Shown piece by piece: positions 15,046 through 22,830 of a DNA stretch of 38,113 nt. The stretch is from Candidatus Zixiibacteriota bacterium. Lineage in GTDB: Bacteria; Zixibacteria; MSB-5A5; WJJR01. The notes under the pieces were generated by a model. The model searched no databases, was not told the origin of the DNA, and saw only the letters and a list, made by a program, of their open reading frames with translations. The first letter of the stretch is position 1, and every line of letters begins with the position of its first letter. The DNA is taken from contig DASWIS010000024.1 of assembly GCA_036397555.1 (NCBI GenBank), positions 1 through 38,113 of the forward strand, given 5' to 3'. The position numbers and the translations under genes are program-made.

Positions 15046-16044
15046 TCAGTTGACTGTTTTCCAATTATCGAACAGCGCTTGCGAGCATGGCTGACGGCAG
15101 GGGATGAACTCGTCACGCTCCAGTGCGTACCCCCAGATGTTCAGCATGGTTGAGTCCAGCGACACGATCCCGTCGCGCGTGACCTCCTCCGGAGGCGGTG
15201 CAAACTCCGCCAGTTGATCGAAGATGCGGCTGCGCGCCTCGGGTCCGACTTCGGAGAGGAGTCGCCAGAGTGTAAACGCTTCGCAGGTTCCGGCATCGGC
15301 CAGCAGCGTATCGAGAATTGGTGCGGCATTGCCGGCATAATCGTATTTTGACAGGATCTCGCGGAATTCATCCGACGCGCCCGCCCACAATGGTGTGCCG
15401 GGGCCGTCTTGTGGGCGCGTTTCACACAACGCACCGGCGGGGACGACGACTGCGCGTCCCTTCCATTCGAGCGCGACCTCGCCGAATTCCACGCACACGT
15501 AGCCGCGACCGGTCGAATCGACGCTGAGCGTGTAGACGCATCCCAGATCGACGGCGACCGCTGAGGGCGTCTCCACGAAGAACAAACGCGGCGGCGCCCA
15601 GATCGACGCGTGCAGGGTCCCGTGGGCCAGTTGCAGTCGATGTTCCTTCGGGCCGATGTTCACCACGCGCAGACGCGAGTTCGGCTCCAGCCGCACCTTG
15701 CCGATGTCGCCGATCTCGATTAAGGCAACCGATTCCTCCATTGTCTCCAACCATTCTCCCTGACGGATGGCGGAGTGTCCGCTGACCTGCGTGAATCCTT
15801 CCCCCGCGTTCCCGGTCAGGCGTTGCACGGAGTAGTTTGCGCCCGGCCGGGACTGGCCGGCGATCCAGATCACCAATGCCGCGGCTGCCGCCAGCGGCAG
15901 GATGATCCACACCGGTGCTGAACGCCGGGGTACTGGTCGTGTCTTCGGCGTGTAACGAAAGCGGCCCAGCAACACTTCCAGTCGTTTGATATCGGGATCG
16001 GGCTGCCCCGACTTGTCCCACAAATAGTCGTTATGCTCGTTCAT
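15046..16044 (-). CDS. FecR-domain membrane protein, probable anti-sigma partner
   Basis: The 332-residue protein has a cytoplasmic N-terminus with the 'YLWDKSGQPDPDIKRLEVLL' opening seen in FecR proteins encoded beside ECF sigma factors. A single membrane helix follows ('VWIILPLAAAAALVIWIAG', about 46-65), then a FecR domain (about 80-215: 'SGHSAIRQGEWLETMEESVA', 'VRLEPNSRLRVVN', 'AVDLGCVYTLSVD'). The C-terminal about 100 residues are helical and not assigned. FecR proteins sit in the inner membrane and pass a periplasmic signal to the sigma factor. Its ATG lies inside the last codons of the sigma gene (14-base overlap), so translation is coupled. The pair suggests sigma-FecR control; the inducer is unknown. 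Confidence 0.85.
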   Translation of the reverse strand: MNEHNDYLWDKSGQPDPDIKRLEVLLGRFRYTPKTRPVPRRSAPVWIILPLAAAAALVIWIAGQSRPGANYSVQRLTGNAGEGFTQVSGHSAIRQGEWLETMEESVALIEIGDIGKVRLEPNSRLRVVNIGPKEHRLQLAHGTLHASIWAPPRLFFVETPSAVAVDLGCVYTLSVDSTGRGYVCVEFGEVALEWKGRAVVVPAGALCETRPQDGPGTPLWAGASDEFREILSKYDYAGNAAPILDTLLADAGTCEAFTLWRLLSEVGPEARSRIFDQLAEFAPPPEEVTRDGIVSLDSTMLNIWGYALERDEFIPCRQPCSQALFDNWKTVN

Positions 16045-16573
16045 GGTTCACACCCAGTTTCTCGCGCAGGAGTTGCAACCCGCGGTGAAGATTGACGCGC
16101 ACCGAACCGTGCGACATCCCGGTGCGCTCGGCGATCTCCGGACCGGTCAGCCCTTCGACCAGGCGGAGTGCCAGGGGTTCGCGATACGCTTCCGGCAGCG
16201 CCCGCAGGAGCGCCAAAACCCGCACTGCTTCGTGCGCGTCGGTCGAATTGTGATCGACGACCACGTCCATATCGAGTTCGTCAGTTTCGCGTCGTTTGCG
16301 ATGATGATCATTGGCGCGGTTGCGCGCGATCGACAGGAGCCAGCCTCCGAACGATGCGTGGTCGCGCAGATCGCCCAGGCGGCGCATCGCACTCAAGAAC
16401 ACCTCCTGCATCAAATCTTCGGCGTCCGCGCGCTGCACGCGGGCCAACAGAACGCCATGGACCATCGAGGCGTAGCGTTCATACAACCGGCCGAACGCGT
16501 CACGGTCACCGGCCGCGGCGGCTGCCACCAACGCCGATTCGTCGACTGCGATGCGAACGCGCGCCTCTGCCAT
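16031..16573 (-). CDS. ECF-type RNA polymerase sigma factor
   Basis: The protein is 180 residues from the ATG at 16573. The frame stays open upstream into the preceding gene, but this start leaves a 31-base gap and the usual ECF length. Region 2 spans 'LYERYASMVHGVLLARVQRA' and 'DAEDLMQEVFLSAMRRLGDL'. Region 4 is 'ALPEAYREPLALRLVEGLTG' with the helix-turn-helix 'EIAERTGMSHGSVRVNLHRG'. A short acidic linker ('DELDMDVVVDHN') joins them. It directs RNA polymerase to alternative promoters and is probably held by the FecR protein encoded in an overlapping gene. No clear promoter motif for it was found in the window. Its ribosome site is weak, in keeping with coupling to the gene ahead. Confidence 0.9.
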   Translation of the reverse strand: MAEARVRIAVDESALVAAAAAGDRDAFGRLYERYASMVHGVLLARVQRADAEDLMQEVFLSAMRRLGDLRDHASFGGWLLSIARNRANDHHRKRRETDELDMDVVVDHNSTDAHEAVRVLALLRALPEAYREPLALRLVEGLTGPEIAERTGMSHGSVRVNLHRGLQLLREKLGVNHERA

Positions 16574-16604
16574 TCGTCGAAGGTGTCTGACCCTAAACGC
16601 GAAA

Positions 16605-17333
16605 TCAACGGCGTTCGCCGGCATCGATTCCGCCATAGCGGGCACGCAACCCCTCCAGGGATGTTCGACCGTCGCCGAAGACTGCGACAATGTTGCGGGC
16701 CAACGGCGTGTTGTCTTCCGTGCCCTCGATCGCACAGCGCAAGTGATCCGTGAATCGGCTCTCACGCGGGTACGCGGTGACCACGGCGCAGGCGAAGTGA
16801 AACTGCGGATCCTCGCCCAGCAAGGGCTCCGCCCGACGCAGCAGGTCGTAGCCGCTCACGTTTTGCAGTGACGGCAGGGCGGGCGCGCCACCGAGCCAAT
16901 CCGGCAGTCCGGGCGACCGGCCACCCAGTTGTTCGCACGTCGCCAGAAGATAGCCGACGTCGAACTGCAGCAGGGCGTGAGCGCGATTGTCAGCTCCCTC
17001 GCGCAGTTGACGCGCCAACAACTGCATCAACAGGGCAGCGCCGACACCGTCGGTCTTCTTCGCGTAGATCGACGCCCGTCGCAGCGTTTCCATGCGGACA
17101 AGGATCGGAGCGCTGGGGGACAATACATCGAGCGTTTGAACGACAATCTCCTCCGCGGACAGTCCGGACTGAATGTCCGACCAGGATTCTTCGCCGAACG
17201 GGATCGTTTGGGCATCGCCCAGATCGAATCGGTGGCACAACAGCGGCGGTCCGGCGAACGCGGACAGCGCCCCGAAAACGACGATGGCAACCGTGGTGAT
17301 GGCGGTCGTGGCATTACCGTGTCGGCGTGTCAT
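16605..17333 (-). CDS. Exported protein of unknown function, first gene of the sigma-FecR operon
   Basis: From the ATG at 17333 (GGGAGGG in front) the product is 242 residues; a longer frame to 17420 has no ribosome site. A signal peptide is clear ('ITTVAIVVFGALSAFA'). The mature part is mainly helical with two cysteine-containing segments ('LLCHRFDLGDAQTIPFGEES', 'LLATCEQLGGRSPG') and 'DWLGGAPALPSLQNVSGYDL'. It resembles helical exported proteins encoded next to ECF sigma genes, but I cannot name a family. The stop lies 31 bases ahead of the sigma factor start, so it belongs to the same transcript. A periplasmic part in the signalling path is a guess from position. Confidence 0.7.
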   Translation of the reverse strand: MTRRHGNATTAITTVAIVVFGALSAFAGPPLLCHRFDLGDAQTIPFGEESWSDIQSGLSAEEIVVQTLDVLSPSAPILVRMETLRRASIYAKKTDGVGAALLMQLLARQLREGADNRAHALLQFDVGYLLATCEQLGGRSPGLPDWLGGAPALPSLQNVSGYDLLRRAEPLLGEDPQFHFACAVVTAYPRESRFTDHLRCAIEGTEDNTPLARNIVAVFGDGRTSLEGLRARYGGIDAGERR

Positions 17334-17498
17334 TGTCCCTCCCTTGGTCTGTGCTACGTCAATCGGACTAATCACTGCCTGCATCGAAAGGACGCGGAAT
17401 CGAAGATTACTGTTAACCATTGATATCCGGGCAGCGTCTAAGAGATCAGACGATCGATCAGCAACTCGGCGTAAGTCACAAGGGACGAGGAGGATCGG

Positions 17499-18323
17499 AT
17501 GTTCAATCTCAGATTGTGGGCCACTCTATCAATGCTCGTTATGGCAGTGCCAACCGGGGTTGGCTCCATTGAAGCCCTTGCGGCGACGCCGGATGCCGAT
17601 GCGTGGGTCTGCCCGCCCTGTCGAGGCGATTGCGACACGCTGCATTTTTCTGAGGCGGGGAATTGCTCCGGATGCGGAATGCCGCTGATCCGTCTGCGCG
17701 ACATTCTGCAGGTGGCGTTGGTCCTGTGGGATGGCGCCGAACTGCTCGATTTTGCCGGACCAGGGGAGGTTTTCTCCGCGGCCGGGTCATTTGCGGCAGA
17801 GGAGGGGCGCTCGACGCGTGTGTATACCGTTGCCTCAAAGCCGGGGAACGTGGTGAGCCAGGGCTTTGTCACCATCATCCCCGAGTACACCATCGCCGAC
17901 TGCCCCGATCCCGATATCATCGTTTTGCCCGGCGGCGGCGTTCGCAATGCCACCGATGACACGGCGATGATGCGTTGGATCACGCAAGTCGTCTCCACCG
18001 CCGATTACGCCATGTCGGTCTGCACCGGAGCGTTCGTTCTTGGGAAAGCCGGCGCTCTCGACGGTCTGCATGCGACCACATGGTATGGCGCAATCGACGA
18101 TTTCCGGCGCGCGTTCCCCAATACCACCGTGCGCGATAGCGTCCGTTTTGTCGACAACGGACGCATCATCACGACCGAGGGGGTCTCTGCGGGAATCGAT
18201 GGAGCGTTGCACCTGGTGGCGCGCATTTTCGGCGACGAAGTCGCAGTACTCACGGCGCGATACATGCAATATGATCGCTGGGATCCGGAGGCCGGATTGG
18301 TGCGAGTTGCGCCGGGGAATTAG
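17499..18323 (+). CDS. Exported DJ-1/PfpI-family protein with N-terminal cysteine ribbon
   Basis: The 274-residue protein has a signal peptide (about 1-29), then a small cysteine-rich unit (C38, C41, C45, C56, C59; 'CPPCRGDC' and 'CSGCGMPLI') like heavy-metal-binding or zinc-ribbon domains. The rest (about 68-265) is a DJ-1/PfpI glutamine-amidotransferase-like domain with 'DFAGPGEVF' (Glu90), 'DIIVLPGGG' and the nucleophile elbow 'SVCTGAFVLGKAG' (Cys175), followed by 'HATTW'. This order of motifs matches the branch related to AraC-type regulators and isonitrile hydratase. AGGAGG precedes the ATG. It converges with moaA and the two stop codons overlap. Periplasmic thiol or metal chemistry is possible; the substrate is unknown. 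Confidence 0.85.
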   Translation: MFNLRLWATLSMLVMAVPTGVGSIEALAATPDADAWVCPPCRGDCDTLHFSEAGNCSGCGMPLIRLRDILQVALVLWDGAELLDFAGPGEVFSAAGSFAAEEGRSTRVYTVASKPGNVVSQGFVTIIPEYTIADCPDPDIIVLPGGGVRNATDDTAMMRWITQVVSTADYAMSVCTGAFVLGKAGALDGLHATTWYGAIDDFRRAFPNTTVRDSVRFVDNGRIITTEGVSAGIDGALHLVARIFGDEVAVLTARYMQYDRWDPEAGLVRVAPGN

Positions 18324-19306
18324 CCGCCGACGGCGATCATGGTCGGACGGCCGAGAAACGACGGATCTTCGAGGCGGTGCGCCGGCGCTTTCGTGCGCCA
18401 GTAGCCGGCGAGGGAGTCCCGCATCTCGTCGTTATCGGCGCCGCCGCGCAGCATCGCACGCAAGTCCAGTAACGTTTCCGAAAACAGACAGTTCGCAACG
18501 CGGCCGTCAGCCGTGATGCGAATGCGCGTGCAATCGGCGCAAAACTTGTGTGTCATGGTGGAAATGAAGCCGATGCGGCCGGGGCGGTCGGGCAGCGTCC
18601 ACAGCTTGGCGGGCGCGGCCGAATCGCCGTTGTCGATCGGACGCAACCGCGGGCCGAAATGGTCGCGGAGTTCACGCTCCGGCACCAGCATGTCGCGTGA
18701 GTAAGCAACCTCGGCGGTCGGCATAAACTCGATAAAGCGCACGTCGACCTTGGGATGAAAGCAGAGGCCGGCGAGATCGTCGATTTCATCGTCGTTGATC
18801 CCACGCATGACGACCGTGTTGATCTTCACGCGTCGGATCCGCGGGTGCTCCAGGCTGGCGTCGATGGCGGCGCGCACACGGTCCAGGCCGTGACGGCGCG
18901 TAATTTGCACGAAGCGCTCCTCGCGCAGCGTGTCGCAACTGATGTTGACGGTGTCCAGCCCGGCAGCAATCAAGGCATCGAGATTCTCTTCCAACAGGTA
19001 CGCATTGGTGGACAGCGCGATGGTTCTGATGCCGGGCATATGTCCAATCCGCGCCATGAGCATCGCCAGTCCCGGACGCAACAGCGGCTCACCTCCGGTG
19101 AAGCGCACCTTCCGCACACCCAGTGGCGCCAGGATTGCCACCAACCGAACGATCTCGTCATCGGAGAGTGCGTTGGGACTGATGCGTCCGGGTTCGTCGT
19201 TCTCAGGGGCGCAATAGAGGCAGCGGAAGTTGCACCGCGCCGTGACCGATATGCGCAGGTAACGCGGACGGCGCCCGAAACGGTCGACGCAATCGACCGT
19301 TCCCAT
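18320..19306 (-). CDS. moaA: GTP 3',8-cyclase, molybdenum cofactor synthesis
   Basis: The 328-residue radical-SAM enzyme makes 3',8-cyclo-GTP, the first step of molybdopterin synthesis. It has 'DRFGRRPRYLRISVTARC', the SAM-cluster motif 'CNFRCLYC', the 'FTGGEPLLR' motif, and the C-terminal second cluster 'CADCTRIRITADGRVANC'. It ends in the double glycine 'VGG' needed by MoaA, so the protein is complete. I chose the ATG at 19306; the frame extends to 19351 but adds 15 residues not usual for the family. A good promoter lies about 200 bases upstream, leaving a long leader. No other molybdopterin gene is in the window. The last 4 bases overlap the DJ-1 gene. Confidence 0.95.
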   Translation of the reverse strand: MGTVDCVDRFGRRPRYLRISVTARCNFRCLYCAPENDEPGRISPNALSDDEIVRLVAILAPLGVRKVRFTGGEPLLRPGLAMLMARIGHMPGIRTIALSTNAYLLEENLDALIAAGLDTVNISCDTLREERFVQITRRHGLDRVRAAIDASLEHPRIRRVKINTVVMRGINDDEIDDLAGLCFHPKVDVRFIEFMPTAEVAYSRDMLVPERELRDHFGPRLRPIDNGDSAAPAKLWTLPDRPGRIGFISTMTHKFCADCTRIRITADGRVANCLFSETLLDLRAMLRGGADNDEMRDSLAGYWRTKAPAHRLEDPSFLGRPTMIAVGG

Positions 19307-19514
19307 TCGGGATTTGAGGGTTGCCGACAGCATCGCGGACCACATACACAAAACCGACCGTCATGGCGAATCGTTGCCGATGTCGATCGGTCGCAAACGG
19401 TGGATAATCTCCTTTGCCAAACACGGGCAGGCCGGGCGGTTACCCCCCCGACCGTCGAGTCCCCGTCGCCCCGACTTTATGGCGGGGTCGGGCGGGGTTC
19501 GGAGTTGTCACTAT

Positions 19515-19543
19515 AGTATACGCGCCGAATGGCGATCTGGCAA
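19515..19543 (-). promoter_or_regulatory. Sigma-70-type promoter for moaA
   Basis: Read on the minus strand: TTGCCA (19538-19543), 17-base spacer, TATACT (19515-19520). Both boxes match the consensus at five of six positions. Transcription from about 19508 would give a leader of about 200 bases before moaA. Part of the leader (about 19440-19500) is GC-rich and can fold. I did not recognise a riboswitch in it. Confidence 0.65.
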
Positions 19544-19564
19544 ATGACTCAAATGATAGTCAAC

Positions 19565-20293
19565 TCAACCGCTGCGTCGTCCCTTGGGAACCGGCACCAG
19601 CATCGAGACGCCGCTGCGGTAAACGCGGTATTGTTCGCCGAAGACGCTGATTAAGTCCCGTTCCTCCAATTGGATCGCGACCAGGATGTATCCGGTGGTC
19701 ATGATGGAAAAAAGCAGGTGCCCCATCGTCATGTGCGGGGTCGCACAAAACCCCAGCAGAAATCCCATGTAGATCGGATGGCGCACGAACTTGTAGAAGC
19801 CCGGCGTCGCAAATACCGGCGGCTGGAATTCGTGTCCTTTGAAATAAATCCAAACCTGCTTGAGCCCGAACAACTCAAAATGGTCAATTAGAAATGTAGC
19901 GATCAAGAGAATCGCCCAGCCCATCCAGAAGACGACATGCAGCGCCGTGATCCAGAACGGGCTTTCGATCTCCCAAACGGTCTCCGGCAGCGGCTGCCAA
20001 AAACGCACGATGAGCCACAGGCAAATGCTGGCGGCCAGCACATAGGTGCTGCGTTCGATCGGGCGGGGAATCAGTTTCAGCCACATCCGCTTGAAGCCAT
20101 GCCGCGCCATCACGCTGTGTTGGATCGCAAACAGCGACAAAAGCCCGGCATCGATCAGCATGTGCCTGAGCCATGGGACCATGGTGGCCTGCGTGTCGTC
20201 CATCGTCCACACAAACCAGATGGCACTGAGGAAGACATAGAGGAAAAAGACATAACACAGAGCACCGTATCCCAATGCCAGTATGCGTCCCAC
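19565..20293 (-). CDS. mddA: Methanethiol S-methyltransferase-like membrane protein (MddA/NnrU family)
   Basis: The 242-residue integral membrane protein has about five hydrophobic segments. The C-terminal half carries 'FYKFVRHPIYMGFLLGFCAT', 'MTMGHLLFSIMTTGYILVAI' and 'QLEERDLISVFGEQYRVYR', the RHP...EERDL pattern of isoprenylcysteine methyltransferase-like enzymes. The particular wording is closest to MddA, which transfers methyl from S-adenosylmethionine to methanethiol and releases dimethyl sulfide. The N-terminal 'QHSVMARHGFKRMW' also fits that family. The GTG start follows GGAGG. It stands alone between moaA and pcrA. A different thiol or lipid substrate is possible, as the wider family is varied. 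Confidence 0.78.
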   Translation of the reverse strand: MGRILALGYGALCYVFFLYVFLSAIWFVWTMDDTQATMVPWLRHMLIDAGLLSLFAIQHSVMARHGFKRMWLKLIPRPIERSTYVLAASICLWLIVRFWQPLPETVWEIESPFWITALHVVFWMGWAILLIATFLIDHFELFGLKQVWIYFKGHEFQPPVFATPGFYKFVRHPIYMGFLLGFCATPHMTMGHLLFSIMTTGYILVAIQLEERDLISVFGEQYRVYRSGVSMLVPVPKGRRSG

Positions 20294-20407
20294 CGAACGC
20301 CTCCTTGTGTGTTATCGATTCCTTGTCATGCGTGCGACGCGATGTCACGCGATTCCCCGATCCAAAAAAATCCGATCGCACAGATACTGTCAAGCGGGAA
20401 TGGACGC

Positions 20408-22678
20408 TCAGGGCCGCAACAGTTCCAGCGGCGCGTAGCGCACCATGATTGTCTTGGTGAATCCGGCACGGAAGGAAATCTGACAAGTGGTGCCGTCGCC
20501 GGATCCGTGAATCGAGAGGATTTCCCCTTCACCGAATTGCGGGTGCCGGATGATGGATCCGGCTTGCAGCGCCTCGGCGATGCCGGTCCGCGGCACCGCG
20601 ACCGTCGAGCCGATGCGCGCGACTGTGCGTCCTTGCTTCTGAGTCTGCATGAATCCGGTGCGCCAGGATCGTCCGGGGGCATTGTATCCCAGGCCGGTGC
20701 CGTCCAGCTCGATGTCGGGAATCAGATTCTCGATGTCGAGATGGTCGCGCGGAATTTCCTCGATGAAGCGTGATTTGATCGAGATCATCGACCCGAAACG
20801 ACGTCGGGTGCGAGCGTAGGTCAGGGTCAGCCGCTCCTTCGCGCGCGTCGCGGCAACATAGAACAAGCGGCGCTCTTCCTCGAGCGTTTCCGGCTTTTCC
20901 ATCGAGCGCGACAACGGAAAGAGTCCCTCCTCCAAGCCGGTGATGAAGACGACCGGAAACTCCAGTCCTTTGGCGGCGTGGATGGTCATCAAGGTCACCG
21001 CGTCCTGTTGGGATTGGTAAGTGTCGATGTCGGTGACCAGCGCCGCATTTTCGAGGAAACCGGACAACGACGGCGCATCCTCGGTCTGTTCGTATTCGGC
21101 CATGGCGGCGAAGAGTTCGTCGACGTTTTCCTCACGCGTGGTTGCGATGACGGGATCATCCTCGCGCCAGGCGTCCTTCAGTTGCACCGTGTCGACCAGG
21201 TAGCGGCACCACTCAGCCAGCCCCATGCGCGTTCGGGCCTCTTTGATGTCGTCGAGGGCGGTAACAAACCGCCCGATCGCGGTCGCGGCGCGCGCACCGA
21301 CACATTCGCGCACCGCGTCGGAATCGGCCAGCACATCGAGCCAACGGCGCGCGCTGCGGCGGCGCAGGGCATCGAGCTTATCGATCGTCGCCTCACCGAT
21401 GCCGCGGCGCGGCTTGTTGAGGATCCGTTCGAGCGCCACGCCGTCATTGCCGTTGATGGTTAAGTGCGCGTACGCGAGCACGTCTTTGACCTCGGCGCGC
21501 TGATAGAACTTCGTGCCGCCGACCAGCACATACGGCATCGTGTAACGGCGCAACGCTTCCTCGAACGTGCGCGACTGGGCATTGGTGCGGTAGAGCACGA
21601 CACACTCACCGCCGCTGACGTTGTCGCGGTCGCACAGCAGACGGATCCGTCCGATGACCATCTCGGCCTCGGTGCGGTCGTCGGGTGTCATGATGAGCGT
21701 GATCTTGTCACCTGGCCCTTTGTCGGTCCAGAGTTTCTTGGGGTGACGGTTGATGTTGGCCGAGACGACCGCGTGGGCGGCCTCGAGGATATTCGGGCGC
21801 GAACGGTAATTCTGCTCCAGACGAATCGTCTGCGACTGCGGGAACCGTGATGTAAAATCGAGGATATTCCTGATATCGGCGCCGCGCCAGGCGTAGATCG
21901 ATTGGTCGTCGTCACCGACGACACAAATGTTGTTTTGCGGCGCCGCCAGCAATTCGATCAGCCGCGCCTGCGCCGCATTGGTGTCCTGATACTCATCAAC
22001 CAGCACATACGAAAACCGCATCTGCCAGCGCTCACGGGCACGCGCAACGTGCGTCAGGACGTCGACTGCGCGCAGTATCAGATCATCGAAGTCGACCGCG
22101 CCGGCATCGTCGAGTTGCTGCTGGTATTGTCGATAGATTTCGGCGATGCGGCGGTCGTAGTCATCCTTGGCGAGATTGGCGAAGGCGGCCGGGTCGCGCA
22201 ATTGGTCTTTCGCGCCGGAGATTGCGCTCCCGACCGAGCCGGGCGTGAAGGTCCGCGACGGAAGATTGAGATTGGCGATCACCCGCTTGAGCAAGCTGGA
22301 GCGGTCACCGTCGTCGTATATGGAAAAATCGCGCGGCAGACGCGCCGCTTCATGCTCGAGTCGCAGAAAGCGGGCGCAGAACGAATGAAAGGTCGACACC
22401 CACATCGAATCGGCGACCGGCCCGACCAACTCGCGCACACGCGCTTTCATCTCTCCGGCGGCTTTGTTGGTGAATGTTACCGCCAGGATCTGCTGCGGAT
22501 GGGTGCCGTTGTTCAAAAGCCACGCAATGCGATAGGTAATGACGCGCGTCTTGCCCGATCCGGCGCCGGCTAAGATCAACAGCGGCCCTTCGCCGTAAGT
22601 GACTGCCTCGCGTTGGGGCGGATTCAAGTCGTCCAAAAGTTGCGGAGCGTCTGATCGTTGCGCTGTATGTGTGTTCAC
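20408..22678 (-). CDS. pcrA: UvrD/PcrA-type DNA helicase with C-terminal Tudor domain
   Basis: The 756-residue superfamily 1A helicase has all motifs: 'LAGAGSGKTRVITYRIAWLL' (Q/I), 'VTFTNKAAGEMKARV' (Ia), 'VLVDEYQDTNAAQ' (II), 'VVGDDDQSIYAWRGAD' (III), 'LEQNYRSRPNILEAAH' (IV), 'VTLMTIHAAKGLEFPVVFIT' (V) and 'ERRLFYVAATRAKERLTLTY' (VI). The end has 'RHPQFGEGEILSIHGSGDG', the Tudor-like domain that binds RNA polymerase in PcrA. It unwinds DNA 3' to 5' in repair and at collisions with transcription. The long frame opens at 22990 but overlaps the glycosyltransferase gene. I take the GTG at 22676-22678; the ATG at 22726 is a possible alternative. Neither has a good ribosome site. Confidence 0.94.
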   Translation of the reverse strand: MNTHTAQRSDAPQLLDDLNPPQREAVTYGEGPLLILAGAGSGKTRVITYRIAWLLNNGTHPQQILAVTFTNKAAGEMKARVRELVGPVADSMWVSTFHSFCARFLRLEHEAARLPRDFSIYDDGDRSSLLKRVIANLNLPSRTFTPGSVGSAISGAKDQLRDPAAFANLAKDDYDRRIAEIYRQYQQQLDDAGAVDFDDLILRAVDVLTHVARARERWQMRFSYVLVDEYQDTNAAQARLIELLAAPQNNICVVGDDDQSIYAWRGADIRNILDFTSRFPQSQTIRLEQNYRSRPNILEAAHAVVSANINRHPKKLWTDKGPGDKITLIMTPDDRTEAEMVIGRIRLLCDRDNVSGGECVVLYRTNAQSRTFEEALRRYTMPYVLVGGTKFYQRAEVKDVLAYAHLTINGNDGVALERILNKPRRGIGEATIDKLDALRRRSARRWLDVLADSDAVRECVGARAATAIGRFVTALDDIKEARTRMGLAEWCRYLVDTVQLKDAWREDDPVIATTREENVDELFAAMAEYEQTEDAPSLSGFLENAALVTDIDTYQSQQDAVTLMTIHAAKGLEFPVVFITGLEEGLFPLSRSMEKPETLEEERRLFYVAATRAKERLTLTYARTRRRFGSMISIKSRFIEEIPRDHLDIENLIPDIELDGTGLGYNAPGRSWRTGFMQTQKQGRTVARIGSTVAVPRTGIAEALQAGSIIRHPQFGEGEILSIHGSGDGTTCQISFRAGFTKTIMVRYAPLELLRP

Positions 22679-22830
22679 TCTGAGTCCGAATCGACCGTCC
22701 GATGACCATCGGGGACGTGCGGTCATCGGCAAGGTACGGAGTCCGGTGGCGCGGAGCAATCGGCACGGCTCGGCATGGCATTGGTGAAGGGCCGTTCTGT
22801 ATGTCCCAGAGTTGCCGGGCCTGACATGTT

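Noticed and set aside
19307-19514. Moco riboswitch in the moaA leader
   Set aside because: The leader folds, but I cannot match the motif by eye, so it is not claimed.
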